From an uncultured Eubacteriales bacterium (lineage in GTDB: Bacteria; Bacillota; Clostridia; Peptostreptococcales; Anaerovoracaceae): a stretch of DNA of 64,000 nucleotides. A program made the translations under genes and the position numbers. Positions 33,558-41,911 of this stretch are shown piece after piece. Position 1 is the first letter of the stretch. Each line of letters begins with the position of its first letter. The stretch is from positions 1-64,000 of the forward strand of contig CADBJW010000009.1 in assembly GCA_902795135.1 (NCBI GenBank), given 5' to 3'. A model generated the notes under the pieces. The model searched no databases and was not told where the DNA came from. It was given only the letters and a program-made list of their open reading frames with translations.

Positions 33558-34997
33558 ATGAAAGATTTTGATCTTATTGTAATCGGTGCAGGCCCGGGCG
33601 GTTACGTTGCCGCCATCAAAGCTGCGAAACTCGGTATGAAAACAGCCATCATCGAAGACATACGGGTAGGCGGAACCTGCCTGAACCGCGGCTGTATTCC
33701 TGCAAAGGCCATGATTCATGCGGCCGGACTGTATAAAGAAATCAAGCAGGAAGGGGAAGCCATCGGCATCTATGCCGATCAGGCGCATTTTGATTATCAG
33801 AAAATCGTGAACTATAAACAGGAAACGTCGGACGAACTGGTGGGAGGTATCGAAGCACTCCTTGACGGAAACGGCGTGGAACGCATTCCGGGCAAAGGAA
33901 CCTTGCATGGAGATAAACGTGTAACGGTCAAGGGTGCGGATGGAACCGAAGCTGTATATACGGCAGAGCGCGTTCTGATCGCAACCGGCTCCGTTCCTGC
34001 GCTGATTCCGGTTCCGGGCATTGATCTTCCTGGCGTTCTTACCAGTGACGGAGTGTTCCAGCTGACGGAAATGCCGGAAAGCCTGGTCATCATTGGCGGC
34101 GGTGTCATCGGCGTTGAATTTGCTACCGTATTCGCGAATCTCGGGGCGAAAGTAACGATTGTAGAAGCCCTTCCGAGGATTTTGCAGAATTTGGATAAAG
34201 AGATTTCACAGAATCTGAAAATGATCCTCAAGAAATCCGATGTGGACATCCATACCGGTGCTCTCGTAAATAAAATCGAGGCTTCGGATCAGGGACTGAC
34301 GGTATTTTATGAAGAAAAAGGCAAGGAACAGACTGCATCCGGACAGTACGTCGTTTGCGCTGCCGGAAGAAAACCATATACGGACGGCTTGTTTGCTGAG
34401 GATGTTACAATCGACATGGATGGAAAACAGATTGACACGGATGAAACAAAAGGGTTTGAAACCAGTGTCAAAGGGGTGTATGCTATAGGGGATGTTGTTC
34501 CCGGTATTAAACTTGCACACATGGCAAGTGCTCAGGGAATATACTGTGTGGAAAAAATGGCTGCGGAGCGGGATGGAAATACTTCCTGCATTCCTGACAT
34601 AAACCTGAATGCGATTCCTGCCTGTGTTTATACAGATCCGGAAATCGCTCAGGTCGGTATGACAGAAGCAGACGCGAAAGAGCAGGGCATTCCTGTTAAA
34701 ACAGGAAAGTTTATCATGAGTGCCAATGGCAAATCTCTGATTACCCATGAAGAACGCGGATTTATCAAAGTCGTTGCCAAGGAAGATACCGGTGAGATCT
34801 TAGGCGCTCAGATGATGTGCGCCAGAGCAACGGATATGATTTCGGAATATGTTACAGCAATCGCCAACGGTATGACCGTACAGCAGCTTCTGAAATCCGT
34901 CAGACCGCACCCAACATACAATGAAGGAATCACAGAGGCCCTCGAAGATGTCTTTGGAGAGTCCCTGCATACGGTTCCAAGAAGACGAAAAAAATAG
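33558..34997 (+). CDS. lpdA: Dihydrolipoyl dehydrogenase
   Basis: The L protein that reoxidises dihydrolipoyl-H with FAD and NAD. The 479-residue chain has FAD motif GAGPGGYVAAI, redox disulfide GGTCLNRGCIPAK, the second nucleotide motif IGGGVIGVEFA, and the C-terminal active-site HPTYNEGITEA. No N-terminal lipoyl domain. It is separated from gcvPB by 123 nt with its own promoter, but functionally completes the glycine cleavage set. Confidence 0.96.
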   Translation: MKDFDLIVIGAGPGGYVAAIKAAKLGMKTAIIEDIRVGGTCLNRGCIPAKAMIHAAGLYKEIKQEGEAIGIYADQAHFDYQKIVNYKQETSDELVGGIEALLDGNGVERIPGKGTLHGDKRVTVKGADGTEAVYTAERVLIATGSVPALIPVPGIDLPGVLTSDGVFQLTEMPESLVIIGGGVIGVEFATVFANLGAKVTIVEALPRILQNLDKEISQNLKMILKKSDVDIHTGALVNKIEASDQGLTVFYEEKGKEQTASGQYVVCAAGRKPYTDGLFAEDVTIDMDGKQIDTDETKGFETSVKGVYAIGDVVPGIKLAHMASAQGIYCVEKMAAERDGNTSCIPDINLNAIPACVYTDPEIAQVGMTEADAKEQGIPVKTGKFIMSANGKSLITHEERGFIKVVAKEDTGEILGAQMMCARATDMISEYVTAIANGMTVQQLLKSVRPHPTYNEGITEALEDVFGESLHTVPRRRKK

Positions 34998-35019
34998 ATA
35001 GACGAAAGGATCAACACCA

Positions 35020-37650
35020 ATGGAAAAAATCGGCCTTAACCAGTTAAGAGAAATGTTTTTGAGTTTCTTTGAGTCCAAGGAACACTTCAGACGGCAAAGC
35101 TTTTCACTGATTCCGGAAAGCGACAAAAGCCTTTTGCTCATCAATGCGGGCATGGCACCTCTGAAGCCTTATTTTAGCGGGCTTCAAACGCCGCCTTCAA
35201 AGCGCATGACAACTTGTCAGAAGTGCATCCGGACCGGAGACCTGGACAACGTAGGCCATACGGACCGACATGGCACATTCTTTGAAATGATGGGCAATTT
35301 TTCATTTGGTGATTACTTTAAGAAAGAAGCCATCAGCTGGAGCTGGGAGTTCGCCACAGAAATCCTGAAAATGCCGGAAGAAAAGCTTTGGGTCACCATT
35401 TATGAAAACGACGAGGAGGCCCACGATCTCTGGCACGATATGATTGGCGTTCCGGAAGAGAAAATCGTTCGTCTCGGAAAAGACGACAACTTCTGGGAAA
35501 TCGGAACCGGCGGTCCTTGCGGTCCGTGTTCCGAAATCTATTTCGACCGTGGCGAAGAGCATGGATGCGGCAAGCCGGACTGCAAACCTGGCTGTGAATG
35601 CGACCGCTATGTAGAGTTCTGGAACCTGGTATTTACCCAGTTCAATAAAGAGGAAGACGGTTCTTACACCGATCTACCGCATCCAAATATCGATACGGGA
35701 CTTGGTCTGGAACGACTGGCCTGCATTATGCAGGATACCAGTTCGATCTTTGATGTCGATACGATTCAGTTTATCCTGAATGAAGTCGTAAAGGTTTCCG
35801 GCGTCGAATACAAAAGCGGTGCCGTTGATACGGACGTTTCGATTCGGATCATCACCGACCATCTCCGTTCCATGACCTTTATGATCGGTGACGGCATCCT
35901 GCCTGGAAATGAAGGCCGGGAATACGTTCTGAGAAGACTGATTCGTCGTGCAGCCATTCACGGACGCAAGCTTGGCATCGAAGGACCGTTCCTTTCCGGT
36001 CTTTGCGATAAAGTCATCGACGTTTCCGGAATCGCTTATCCGGATCTGGAAAAGCGCCGCGTGATGATCAAAAAAGTCGTCAACGCTGAAGAAGAGAAGT
36101 TTGCTGCAACCATCGATCAGGGACTGAAAATCATCAACAGCTACATTGACGAAATGAAGGCTTCCGGCAGCGAGACGCTGGATGGCAAACAGGCCTTCAA
36201 ACTTCATGATACGTATGGATTCCCAATCGATCTGACCAAGGAAATCATCGGCGAACAGGGATATGCCGTGGACGAAGAGGGATTCCAGAAGGCTATGGCA
36301 GAGCAAAAAGAACGTTCCAGAGTGGAACAGGAAATGGAAGGCGCCGGATGGGATGAGGCGTCCGCTGGTCATGCCTTTGAAGGAAAAACGGAATTTACCG
36401 GTTACGAAAAGCACATTGACAACGGCGAACTGAAAGCCATTACCTTTGAGACAGAACTTCGCGGAAAAGCCGACGAAGGGGATTCCTGCCGTTTTATTCT
36501 CGACCGCACGCCATTCTACGCAGAAAGCGGCGGACAGATTTACGACACGGGATACATTTATAATGACGAAGGAAGCATCGCAGAAGTTACAGAAGTTAAG
36601 AAAATCAGCGATGTATTCGCTCATAAAGTTGAAATCCGGAAGGGATCGTTCTCCATTGGAGACAAGGTGACAGCCGGAATCATCGCACCGCGCAGAAACC
36701 GAGTTGCGGCCAACCATTCCGCGACACACCTGTTGCAAAAGGCTTTGCAGGAGGTTCTGGGCGACCACGTCAAGCAGTCCGGTTCTTCGGTAACTCCAGA
36801 AGGTCTGCGGTTTGACTTCTCACATTTCGAGGCGATGAAAGAAGAAGAAATCAAACGGGTGGAAGAAATCGTTAACGATAAAATCACTCACTTCCTGCCG
36901 GTTTCTACGGAAGTTATGTCTATGCAGGAAGCGACCAAGACTGGTGCAATGGCCCTCTTTGGCGAGAAGTACGGGGATTCCGTCCGGGTCGTTACAATGG
37001 GCGACTACAGCAAAGAGCTTTGCGGCGGTACCCACGTAGCCAATACCGGTGAAATCGGAGCCTTCCACATCCTTTCTGAATCCGGAATCGCATCCGGCGT
37101 TCGGAGAATTGAAGCCGTCACGGGACAGGGCGTTTTGGAACGCCTGATTGAAAGCGAAAAAGCCATTGATACAACGGCTGCAGCGCTGAAGTCCAACAAA
37201 GACGCCATCGCAGAACGGGCAGCAGCTCTCGTAGAAGAGAATAAAGCCCTCAAAAAAGAACTGGAAGAAATGAAGAAGGAATCCATGTCCGGAAGCGTTT
37301 CTTCACTGGTTGACGGCGCCGAGGAAATTGGCGGAATCAAACTGGTAGCCAAGGAATTCGAGGGTTATAACATTAACGATTTGCGGAGCCTTTCCGATGA
37401 AGTGAAGGCGTCCTATCAGAACACGGCCATGGTATTTGCCGCAGTAAACGGCGGCAAGGTTACATTCCTGGTATCACTGACCGATGATTTGACCGAAAAG
37501 GGACTCCATGCAGGCAAGATGATCAAAGAAATCGCAGCGGCCGCTGGCGGCGGCGGTGGCGGCAAAGCCGATATGGCGCAGGCCGGCGCGAAAGATCCAT
37601 CAAAAATTCCGGATGCCTTTGCAAAAGCAAAAGAACTACTTGTATTCTAA
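35020..37650 (+). CDS. alaS: Alanyl-tRNA synthetase
   Basis: Charges tRNA-Ala. The 876-residue protein has the class II catalytic domain (about 1-240, ending after GTGGPCGPCSEIYFD), the tRNA-recognition domain, the editing domain with NHSATHLL and the CGGTHV zinc motif, and the C-Ala region (GGGGGGKADMAQAGAKDPS). All are intact. It follows lpdA by 22 nt. No T-box leader is present. Confidence 0.98.
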   Translation: MEKIGLNQLREMFLSFFESKEHFRRQSFSLIPESDKSLLLINAGMAPLKPYFSGLQTPPSKRMTTCQKCIRTGDLDNVGHTDRHGTFFEMMGNFSFGDYFKKEAISWSWEFATEILKMPEEKLWVTIYENDEEAHDLWHDMIGVPEEKIVRLGKDDNFWEIGTGGPCGPCSEIYFDRGEEHGCGKPDCKPGCECDRYVEFWNLVFTQFNKEEDGSYTDLPHPNIDTGLGLERLACIMQDTSSIFDVDTIQFILNEVVKVSGVEYKSGAVDTDVSIRIITDHLRSMTFMIGDGILPGNEGREYVLRRLIRRAAIHGRKLGIEGPFLSGLCDKVIDVSGIAYPDLEKRRVMIKKVVNAEEEKFAATIDQGLKIINSYIDEMKASGSETLDGKQAFKLHDTYGFPIDLTKEIIGEQGYAVDEEGFQKAMAEQKERSRVEQEMEGAGWDEASAGHAFEGKTEFTGYEKHIDNGELKAITFETELRGKADEGDSCRFILDRTPFYAESGGQIYDTGYIYNDEGSIAEVTEVKKISDVFAHKVEIRKGSFSIGDKVTAGIIAPRRNRVAANHSATHLLQKALQEVLGDHVKQSGSSVTPEGLRFDFSHFEAMKEEEIKRVEEIVNDKITHFLPVSTEVMSMQEATKTGAMALFGEKYGDSVRVVTMGDYSKELCGGTHVANTGEIGAFHILSESGIASGVRRIEAVTGQGVLERLIESEKAIDTTAAALKSNKDAIAERAAALVEENKALKKELEEMKKESMSGSVSSLVDGAEEIGGIKLVAKEFEGYNINDLRSLSDEVKASYQNTAMVFAAVNGGKVTFLVSLTDDLTEKGLHAGKMIKEIAAAAGGGGGGKADMAQAGAKDPSKIPDAFAKAKELLVF

Positions 37651-37669
37651 GGCGTCGTGGTGTTATACT
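37640..37669 (+). promoter_or_regulatory. Probable ireB-ruvX promoter
   Basis: TTGTAT (37640-37645), an 18-nt spacer and an extended -10, TGTTATACT (ending 37669). It overlaps the end of alaS. Confidence 0.5.
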
Positions 37670-37697
37670 GTATGAAAGAATAAATGGAGGTTTTGAA

Positions 37698-37946
37698 ATG
37701 GATAGACAGACAAGAATGTATGATAATTTCGATAGAGTTGAACAGAAAACTATAGAAGAAATCCTTACTTTGGTTTATGATGCTTTGGAAGAAAGAGGAT
37801 ATAACGCTATAGATCAGATGGTCGGCTACATTTTATCCGGAGATCCTTCATATATCACAAGCCACAACAATGCCAGAAACGTAATGGGCAGAATCGAACG
37901 GGACGATCTCGTAGAAGAACTGATCAAAAATTATCTTAAGAAATAA
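37698..37946 (+). CDS. ireB: IreB family regulatory phosphoprotein
   Basis: An 82-residue UPF0297/IreB protein. In Enterococcus, IreB is phosphorylated by the PASTA kinase IreK and affects cephalosporin resistance. YDNFDRVEQKTIEEIL and GYILSGDPSYITSHNNAR are near-invariant in the family. The alaS-ireB-ruvX order is conserved in Firmicutes. ATGGAGG precedes the ATG. Confidence 0.95.
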   Translation: MDRQTRMYDNFDRVEQKTIEEILTLVYDALEERGYNAIDQMVGYILSGDPSYITSHNNARNVMGRIERDDLVEELIKNYLKK

Positions 37947-37958
37947 GGATCATCTTAC

Positions 37959-38390
37959 ATGAGAAAAATCGGACTGGATGTAGGAGATAAAACAATAGGC
38001 GTCGCTGTTAGTGACGCCTTAAATATTACTGCACAGGGCGTTATGACCATCGAGCGGGTGGGAATCAAAAAGGACACCACCAAGGTGCTGGATCTGATCC
38101 GGGAATACGAATGCGATACGGTCGTCATCGGACTCCCCAAGAAGCTGGATGGAACCGACAGCCCTCAGACGGAGAAAGTCTATGAATTCCGGGCAAAACT
38201 GGAAAACAAGCTGAGAAGCAGCGGGATGGGGGATATAGCCGTGGAATACTATGACGAGCGGCTGACGACGGTTATGGCGGAACGGGTTCTGATCGAAGCG
38301 GACTTGAGCCGGAAACGCCGGAAAGAAGTCATCGACAAACAGGCCGCCATTCTCATCCTTCAGGGTTACATGGACACTCATCAGGCCTAA
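37959..38390 (+). CDS. ruvX: Putative Holliday junction resolvase / pre-16S rRNA nuclease YqgF
   Basis: A 143-residue RNase H-fold nuclease. The first catalytic Asp is in GLDVGDKTIGVAVSD and the later acidic residues are in YDERLTTVMAE and VIDKQAAILILQGYMD. In E. coli the protein matures the 5' end of 16S rRNA, and the name RuvX reflects an earlier proposed role. It is 12 nt after ireB and is followed by a terminator. Confidence 0.95.
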   Translation: MRKIGLDVGDKTIGVAVSDALNITAQGVMTIERVGIKKDTTKVLDLIREYECDTVVIGLPKKLDGTDSPQTEKVYEFRAKLENKLRSSGMGDIAVEYYDERLTTVMAERVLIEADLSRKRRKEVIDKQAAILILQGYMDTHQA

Positions 38391-38427
38391 TCATCGGTGC
38401 GAAAAACGAACTGCGACGATTGGCACA

Positions 38428-38465
38428 GACTTTGCTTTGTATGTAGGTACAAGCAAAGTCTTTTT
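38428..38465 (+). terminator. Terminator after ruvX
   Basis: GACTTTGCTT (38429-38438) pairs with AAGCAAAGTC (38451-38460), followed by five T (38461-38465). Confidence 0.85.
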
Positions 38466-38505
38466 ATGTTTTTGAGACAGATGAACAGAATACATGGAGG
38501 AGATT

Positions 38506-39748
38506 ATGAGTTACATTTTCTTTGTCAGTAGCAACATAAACTTTGGCAGAGGCGCCCTGGCGGACCTGCCTGAAATCGTGAAGCGCTATGATATGAAGTC
38601 GCTGATGATCGTCTACGATGGCGGTGTAAAAGCTGCGGGCATTGCCGATAAAGTGGTTACCGAAGTGGAAAAGACAGGCGTTTCCTATTGCATCTTTGAT
38701 GGTGTCATTCCAAATCCAACCAATGAAGTGGTCGAAGAGGCAGCTGTCATTGCTAAAGAAAAGAAGGTAGAAGGATTTGTTGCCGTTGGCGGCGGTTCCA
38801 GCATCGATCTGGCAAAGGCGGTCAATGTACTGATGACAAACCTGGGTAAAATCGGAGAATACGGTGGCATGAACATGGTCAAGAATCCGTGTCTGCCTTT
38901 AATTGCCATTCCAACAACGGCGGGGACCTCCAGTGAGATCACTAACGTCAGCGCGCTGATCGACACGGAAAAAGTCATTAAATACGTTAGAACAGATGAT
39001 GCTGGGATGTATCATTACCGGCTTCAGTTTCTCCAATGCCAATCTGGGTCTGGTCCATGGGATTGCCCATACCCTCAGTGCTCACTTTGGTCTGGCGCAC
39101 GGTATGGCCAACGCAACGGTGCTGCCGTACGTCATGCGCTATAACGCAGAAAGCTGTCCGGAAAAGATGGTGAAGCTGGCAGAAGCCATCGGGCTTCGTC
39201 CTACAGGAAACGTGGCAGAAGACAAATATCTCCTCTCTGACGCCCTTTTAGAGCTGACAAAGGCTCTTGGTATCAAAACCCTCAAAGAGCAGGGAATCTC
39301 CGAATCTGACTTTGATATGCTGGCCGGGGATGTGTTGAAGGAGCCGGTGCTGGTCAAGAAGGATGTTCCGGGATTTCTGGCAAACAGATTGCAGCACGCG
39401 CTGTTTAGAGAAGCGATTTCCATCGTTGAAAACGGCATCGCAGATGCAAAGGACGTAGATGATGCCATAAAATATGGATTTGGCATGCGCCTTGGCGTCA
39501 TGGCTCCAATGGAAGTCATCGACAATGCCGGCGTGGATCTGACTTATTCCATTCACAAATATCTGTTCCCACACATTGAGAATTCCACAGAACCATCCAA
39601 ACTGCTCGTTGAAAAATACGAAAAGGGTGATCTGGGATTCAAAACCGGAAAAGGATTCCAGGAATGGAGTGAGGAAGACATCGCTGCTTCCAGAAAGAAT
39701 CTGATCGAAGGATTGATCAAAGTTGCAAAAGCTTTGGACAGACTGTAA
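38506..39748 (+). pseudogene. Composite remnant: iron-type alcohol dehydrogenase joined to 3-hydroxyacyl-CoA dehydrogenase C-terminus
   Basis: From ATG 38506 (behind GGAGGAG) the frame reads as an iron-containing alcohol dehydrogenase with VGGGSSIDLAKA and IPTTAGTSSEITN, up to VIKYV near 38988. There about 90 family residues, including the DxxxH metal ligands, are missing, and the remainder resumes in another frame (MMLGCIITGFSFSNANLGLVHGIAH..., then HFGLAHGMANA). After KEPVL (about 39354) this second frame passes without interruption into the C-terminal domain of a 3-hydroxyacyl-CoA dehydrogenase (VKKDVPGFLANRLQHAL ... GFKTGKGFQEW). Neither enzyme can be functional: one lacks its metal site, the other its NAD domain. 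Two deletions, or an assembly error, would explain it. Confidence 0.82.
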
Positions 39749-39784
39749 TAAATTAGGTATACTTTACTAAAATAATTCCTTACA

Positions 39785-39820
39785 ATGATTGGATGTGATC
39801 GTTTGGTTGCATCCAATCAT
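39785..39820 (+). promoter_or_regulatory. 11-bp inverted repeat upstream of larC
   Basis: ATGATTGGATG (39785-39795) is the exact inverse of CATCCAATCAT (39810-39820) with a 14-nt centre. No T-run follows. It lies in the 106-nt gap between the composite pseudogene and larC and could be an operator or a leader hairpin. Confidence 0.45.
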
Positions 39821-39854
39821 GCTATTCACTCAATGAAATCCAGATAGTAAGCGA

Positions 39855-40649
39855 ATGAGAAATCTGTACATCAACTGCGCGTCCGGTGCCAGTGGAGATA
39901 TTTTTCTGGGAGCTTTTGTGGATCTTGGTGTTCCGGAAGAAGTTCTGACTGGCAGACTGGCGAGTCTGGGGCTGAACGAATTCGCCCTGGAAATCAATAA
40001 GAAAGAAATAAACGGGAATTCTGTCACAGATGTGGACGTGATTCTGTTCAACAAAGAACAAGCCTGGATTCATCCTTATAGCGGCAAGTACCGCAATTAT
40101 GGAGAAATCAAAGAAATGATCGATCGAAGTGACATGACCGATTCCGCAAAGGCCCTGAGTAAGACAATCTTCGATATCAAGGCAAAGGCCGAGTCCCAAG
40201 TCCATGAAGTACCTGTCGATCAGATACAATTTCACGAAGCAGGGGCGGTCGACTCCATTGTGGACATCGTCGGCGCCGCCATATGCGTGGATTACCTGAA
40301 GATCGATCACATCTATTCATCTGCTGTTCCGACCGGTTATGGCACGGTTTTATGCGCCGTAGGCGAGCTTCCGGTTCCGCCGCCAGCTGTAAAAGCCATT
40401 TTCGAAAAAACAGGCATTCCAAATTACCGATCCGATGTTAAAATGGAATTGTTGACACCAACGGGAGCAGCAATATTATCGGGCATTGTAGATGGATTTA
40501 CAGAAACGATTCAGATTCCTGACACAAGCCATGTAATCTGCGAAGGAAGAGGCGTCGGCAAACGAGAAACAGGACTTCCGCCATTGCGGCTGGTCTTAGT
40601 GGAAGAATCGGAGCATTCCGAAGAAAAGGAGCATGTGAATGGTATCTAG
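39855..40649 (+). CDS. larC: LarC N-terminal part (nickel-pincer cofactor chelatase, truncated)
   Basis: LarC inserts nickel into the pyridinium bis-thiocarboxylic acid mononucleotide used by LarA. The 264 residues match the first domain (LarC1): NCASGASGDIFLGA, QFHEAGAVDSIVDIVGAA and LLTPTGAAIL. The family then normally continues for about 130 residues (LarC2, with its TNIDDM motif), sometimes through a programmed frameshift. Here the chain ends in an acidic tail and the next gene overlaps it; no LarC2 sequence follows in any frame. Shine-Dalgarno is poor. It may be inactive, act with a LarC2 elsewhere, or be a distinct form. Confidence 0.82.
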   Translation: MRNLYINCASGASGDIFLGAFVDLGVPEEVLTGRLASLGLNEFALEINKKEINGNSVTDVDVILFNKEQAWIHPYSGKYRNYGEIKEMIDRSDMTDSAKALSKTIFDIKAKAESQVHEVPVDQIQFHEAGAVDSIVDIVGAAICVDYLKIDHIYSSAVPTGYGTVLCAVGELPVPPPAVKAIFEKTGIPNYRSDVKMELLTPTGAAILSGIVDGFTETIQIPDTSHVICEGRGVGKRETGLPPLRLVLVEESEHSEEKEHVNGI

Positions 40650-41100
40650 ATTTGTTATACCGGTATTTCTGGCAGTTGTCATCGGAACATGCCTGGCAAT
40701 ACAACCAATTTTTAATACGACCGTTGCCAAATATACAGGCAGTATGTGGTATGCGGCATTATGTAGTTTATCCGTATCCATTACATTAGTATTATTTATT
40801 TGTTTTATTAGCGACCGATTTGAGACCTTGCGTCACGGTGGGGCGGCACACATTCCAAAGTATTTCATATTAGCGGGCATCTGCGGCATCCTGATTTTGG
40901 CCTTTACCGTATTTTGCATCACGAAAATAGGGCCCGTGCTCACAGCATCTATAACGGTAACGGTGCAGATGATCGTAGCCACATTAACCGCACATTATGG
41001 ATGGTTTGGAATTGCACAGGAACCAATTAATATTATAAAAATAATTGGAATCATGTTATTGGTTGCCGGAGTCGTACTGGTCAAACTATCGATCAAGTGA
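40639..41100 (+). CDS. YdcZ-type DMT superfamily small membrane protein (DUF606)
   Basis: A 153-residue protein with four or five hydrophobic helices at about residues 5-25, 35-58, 75-95, 98-118 and 133-151. The motif LAIQPIFNTTVAKYTGS resembles the DUF606/YdcZ family of half-size drug/metabolite transporters, which are thought to act as dimers. AAGGAG lies 8 nt before ATG 40639. Its start overlaps the end of larC by 11 nt. Cargo is unknown. Confidence 0.75.
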   Translation: MVSRFVIPVFLAVVIGTCLAIQPIFNTTVAKYTGSMWYAALCSLSVSITLVLFICFISDRFETLRHGGAAHIPKYFILAGICGILILAFTVFCITKIGPVLTASITVTVQMIVATLTAHYGWFGIAQEPINIIKIIGIMLLVAGVVLVKLSIK

Positions 41101-41149
41101 CAGAGGGGGAGCATAAAACCCATAGAAAGAGCCCGTGGAAGAGAAAGGC

Positions 41150-41183
41150 AACTCTTCCGATAATCATAATTTTCGGAAGAGTT
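41150..41183. repeat. 11-bp inverted repeat
   Basis: AACTCTTCCGA (41150-41160) is inverse to TCGGAAGAGTT (41173-41183). No T-run follows on either strand. It is one of four hairpins in the 41101-41426 stretch, which otherwise holds no gene. Confidence 0.6.
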
Positions 41184-41221
41184 AATACTAAAGACCGGGA
41201 AAAGCCCTAAATACTGCAATT

Positions 41222-41264
41222 AAAAGCCCTGGAGCTGTTTCAATGCTATTACTCCAGGGCTTTT
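41222..41264. terminator. Bidirectional terminator between convergent genes
   Basis: AAAAGCCCTGGAG (41222-41234) pairs perfectly with CTCCAGGGCTTTT (41252-41264), giving T-runs on both strands. It separates the rightward YdcZ gene from the leftward LysM gene. Confidence 0.8.
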
Positions 41265-41328
41265 AATATTTTGGATATTTATATATTTTTTATTCTTGGT
41301 TCTAATCCCTATCGATTTTTATAGGGTC

Positions 41329-41357
41329 CTTAAATCGTCGATTTAAGCGTTTTTTTT
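41329..41357 (+). terminator. Second intrinsic terminator
   Basis: CTTAAATC (41329-41336) pairs with GATTTAAG (41340-41347), followed by CG and eight T (41350-41357). A smaller CCCTAT/ATAGGG hairpin (41307-41326) lies just before. Confidence 0.7.
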
Positions 41358-41398
41358 ATGCCTCTTAATATAATGATACCTTTTATTTGGCGTTTGTA

Positions 41399-41440
41399 TT
41401 AAAGATATTCTGTTAAAGATATTCTGTTAAAGATACTCTG
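41399..41440. repeat. Three tandem 14-bp repeats at the end of the LysM gene
   Basis: TTAAAGATATTCTG occurs twice and TTAAAGATACTCTG once, head to tail. The last copy holds the stop codon and final residues of the leftward LysM gene, so the 3' end of that gene has been duplicated into the flanking DNA. Confidence 0.85.
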
Positions 41441-41759
41441 GCACTTTAAGGATCATGCCTGGCTGTATATCTCCGGCCTTAATGTTGTTCTCCTTGCAGA
41501 TCTCGAATATGACTTCTCGAGTATCCATATCTTTTGTCTTAACGTTTTCTGCAATGTCCCATAATGTATCACCAGCACAAACTTCGATTTCTGTGCAATC
41601 GTTCTTCGTGACAGCGGTTGTTGTATCGATACCTGTAATAAACCCAAATAATCCTACAAACAATCCCAATGCGATTACCAATGATGTGATGAAACGAAAC
41701 TTCGATTTGATCCGATACTTCTTATGAACATTTCTGCTGATCTGATTCTGTTTAACCAT
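41427..41759 (-). CDS. LysM-domain membrane protein, YneA-like division inhibitor
   Basis: About 110 residues: a basic N-terminus, one membrane helix (about residues 24-45), then a LysM domain with EVCAGDTLWDIAENV and GMILKVPEYL at the C-terminus. This is the layout of YneA, the SOS-induced protein that blocks septation in Bacillus. Two LexA-type boxes cover its promoter. ATG 41759 behind GAGAGGTG is chosen over a GTG at 41768 that lies inside the ribosome site. lexA is not adjacent, unlike in Bacillus. Confidence 0.8.
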   Translation of the reverse strand: MVKQNQISRNVHKKYRIKSKFRFITSLVIALGLFVGLFGFITGIDTTTAVTKNDCTEIEVCAGDTLWDIAENVKTKDMDTREVIFEICKENNIKAGDIQPGMILKVPEYL

Positions 41760-41793
41760 TGTTGACACCTCTCTATTCTACCCTTTACCTTTT

Positions 41794-41843
41794 GGAACAT
41801 TTGTTCGTACTGATAATATAACAGAATATTTGTTCGCTGTCAA
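41794..41843 (-). promoter_or_regulatory. SOS-controlled promoter with two LexA boxes
   Basis: On the minus strand TTGACA (complement of 41838-41843), a 17-nt spacer and TATATT (complement of 41815-41820) form a near-perfect promoter. CGAACAAATGTTCC (41794-41807) just downstream of the -10 matches the Gram-positive LexA box CGAAC-N4-GTTCG with one mismatch. CGAACAAATATTC (41824-41836) inside the spacer matches less well. Further GTTC half-sites lie at about 41860 and 41885. Confidence 0.8.
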
Positions 41844-41911
41844 CAGAATAATGCAAACTTTTGTTCTTTTTTATAAATTGTTTGTTCGTCCGTTGAATTC
41901 GTTGGTTGAGA

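Noticed and set aside
34998..35019. T-box leader for alaS
   Set aside because: Only 22 nt separate lpdA and alaS, too short for a T-box.
35674..36768. A 364-codon antisense frame opposite alaS
   Set aside because: It lies wholly inside alaS and has no family features.
39785..39820. Intrinsic terminator after the composite pseudogene
   Set aside because: The 11-bp stem is perfect but no T-run follows on either strand.
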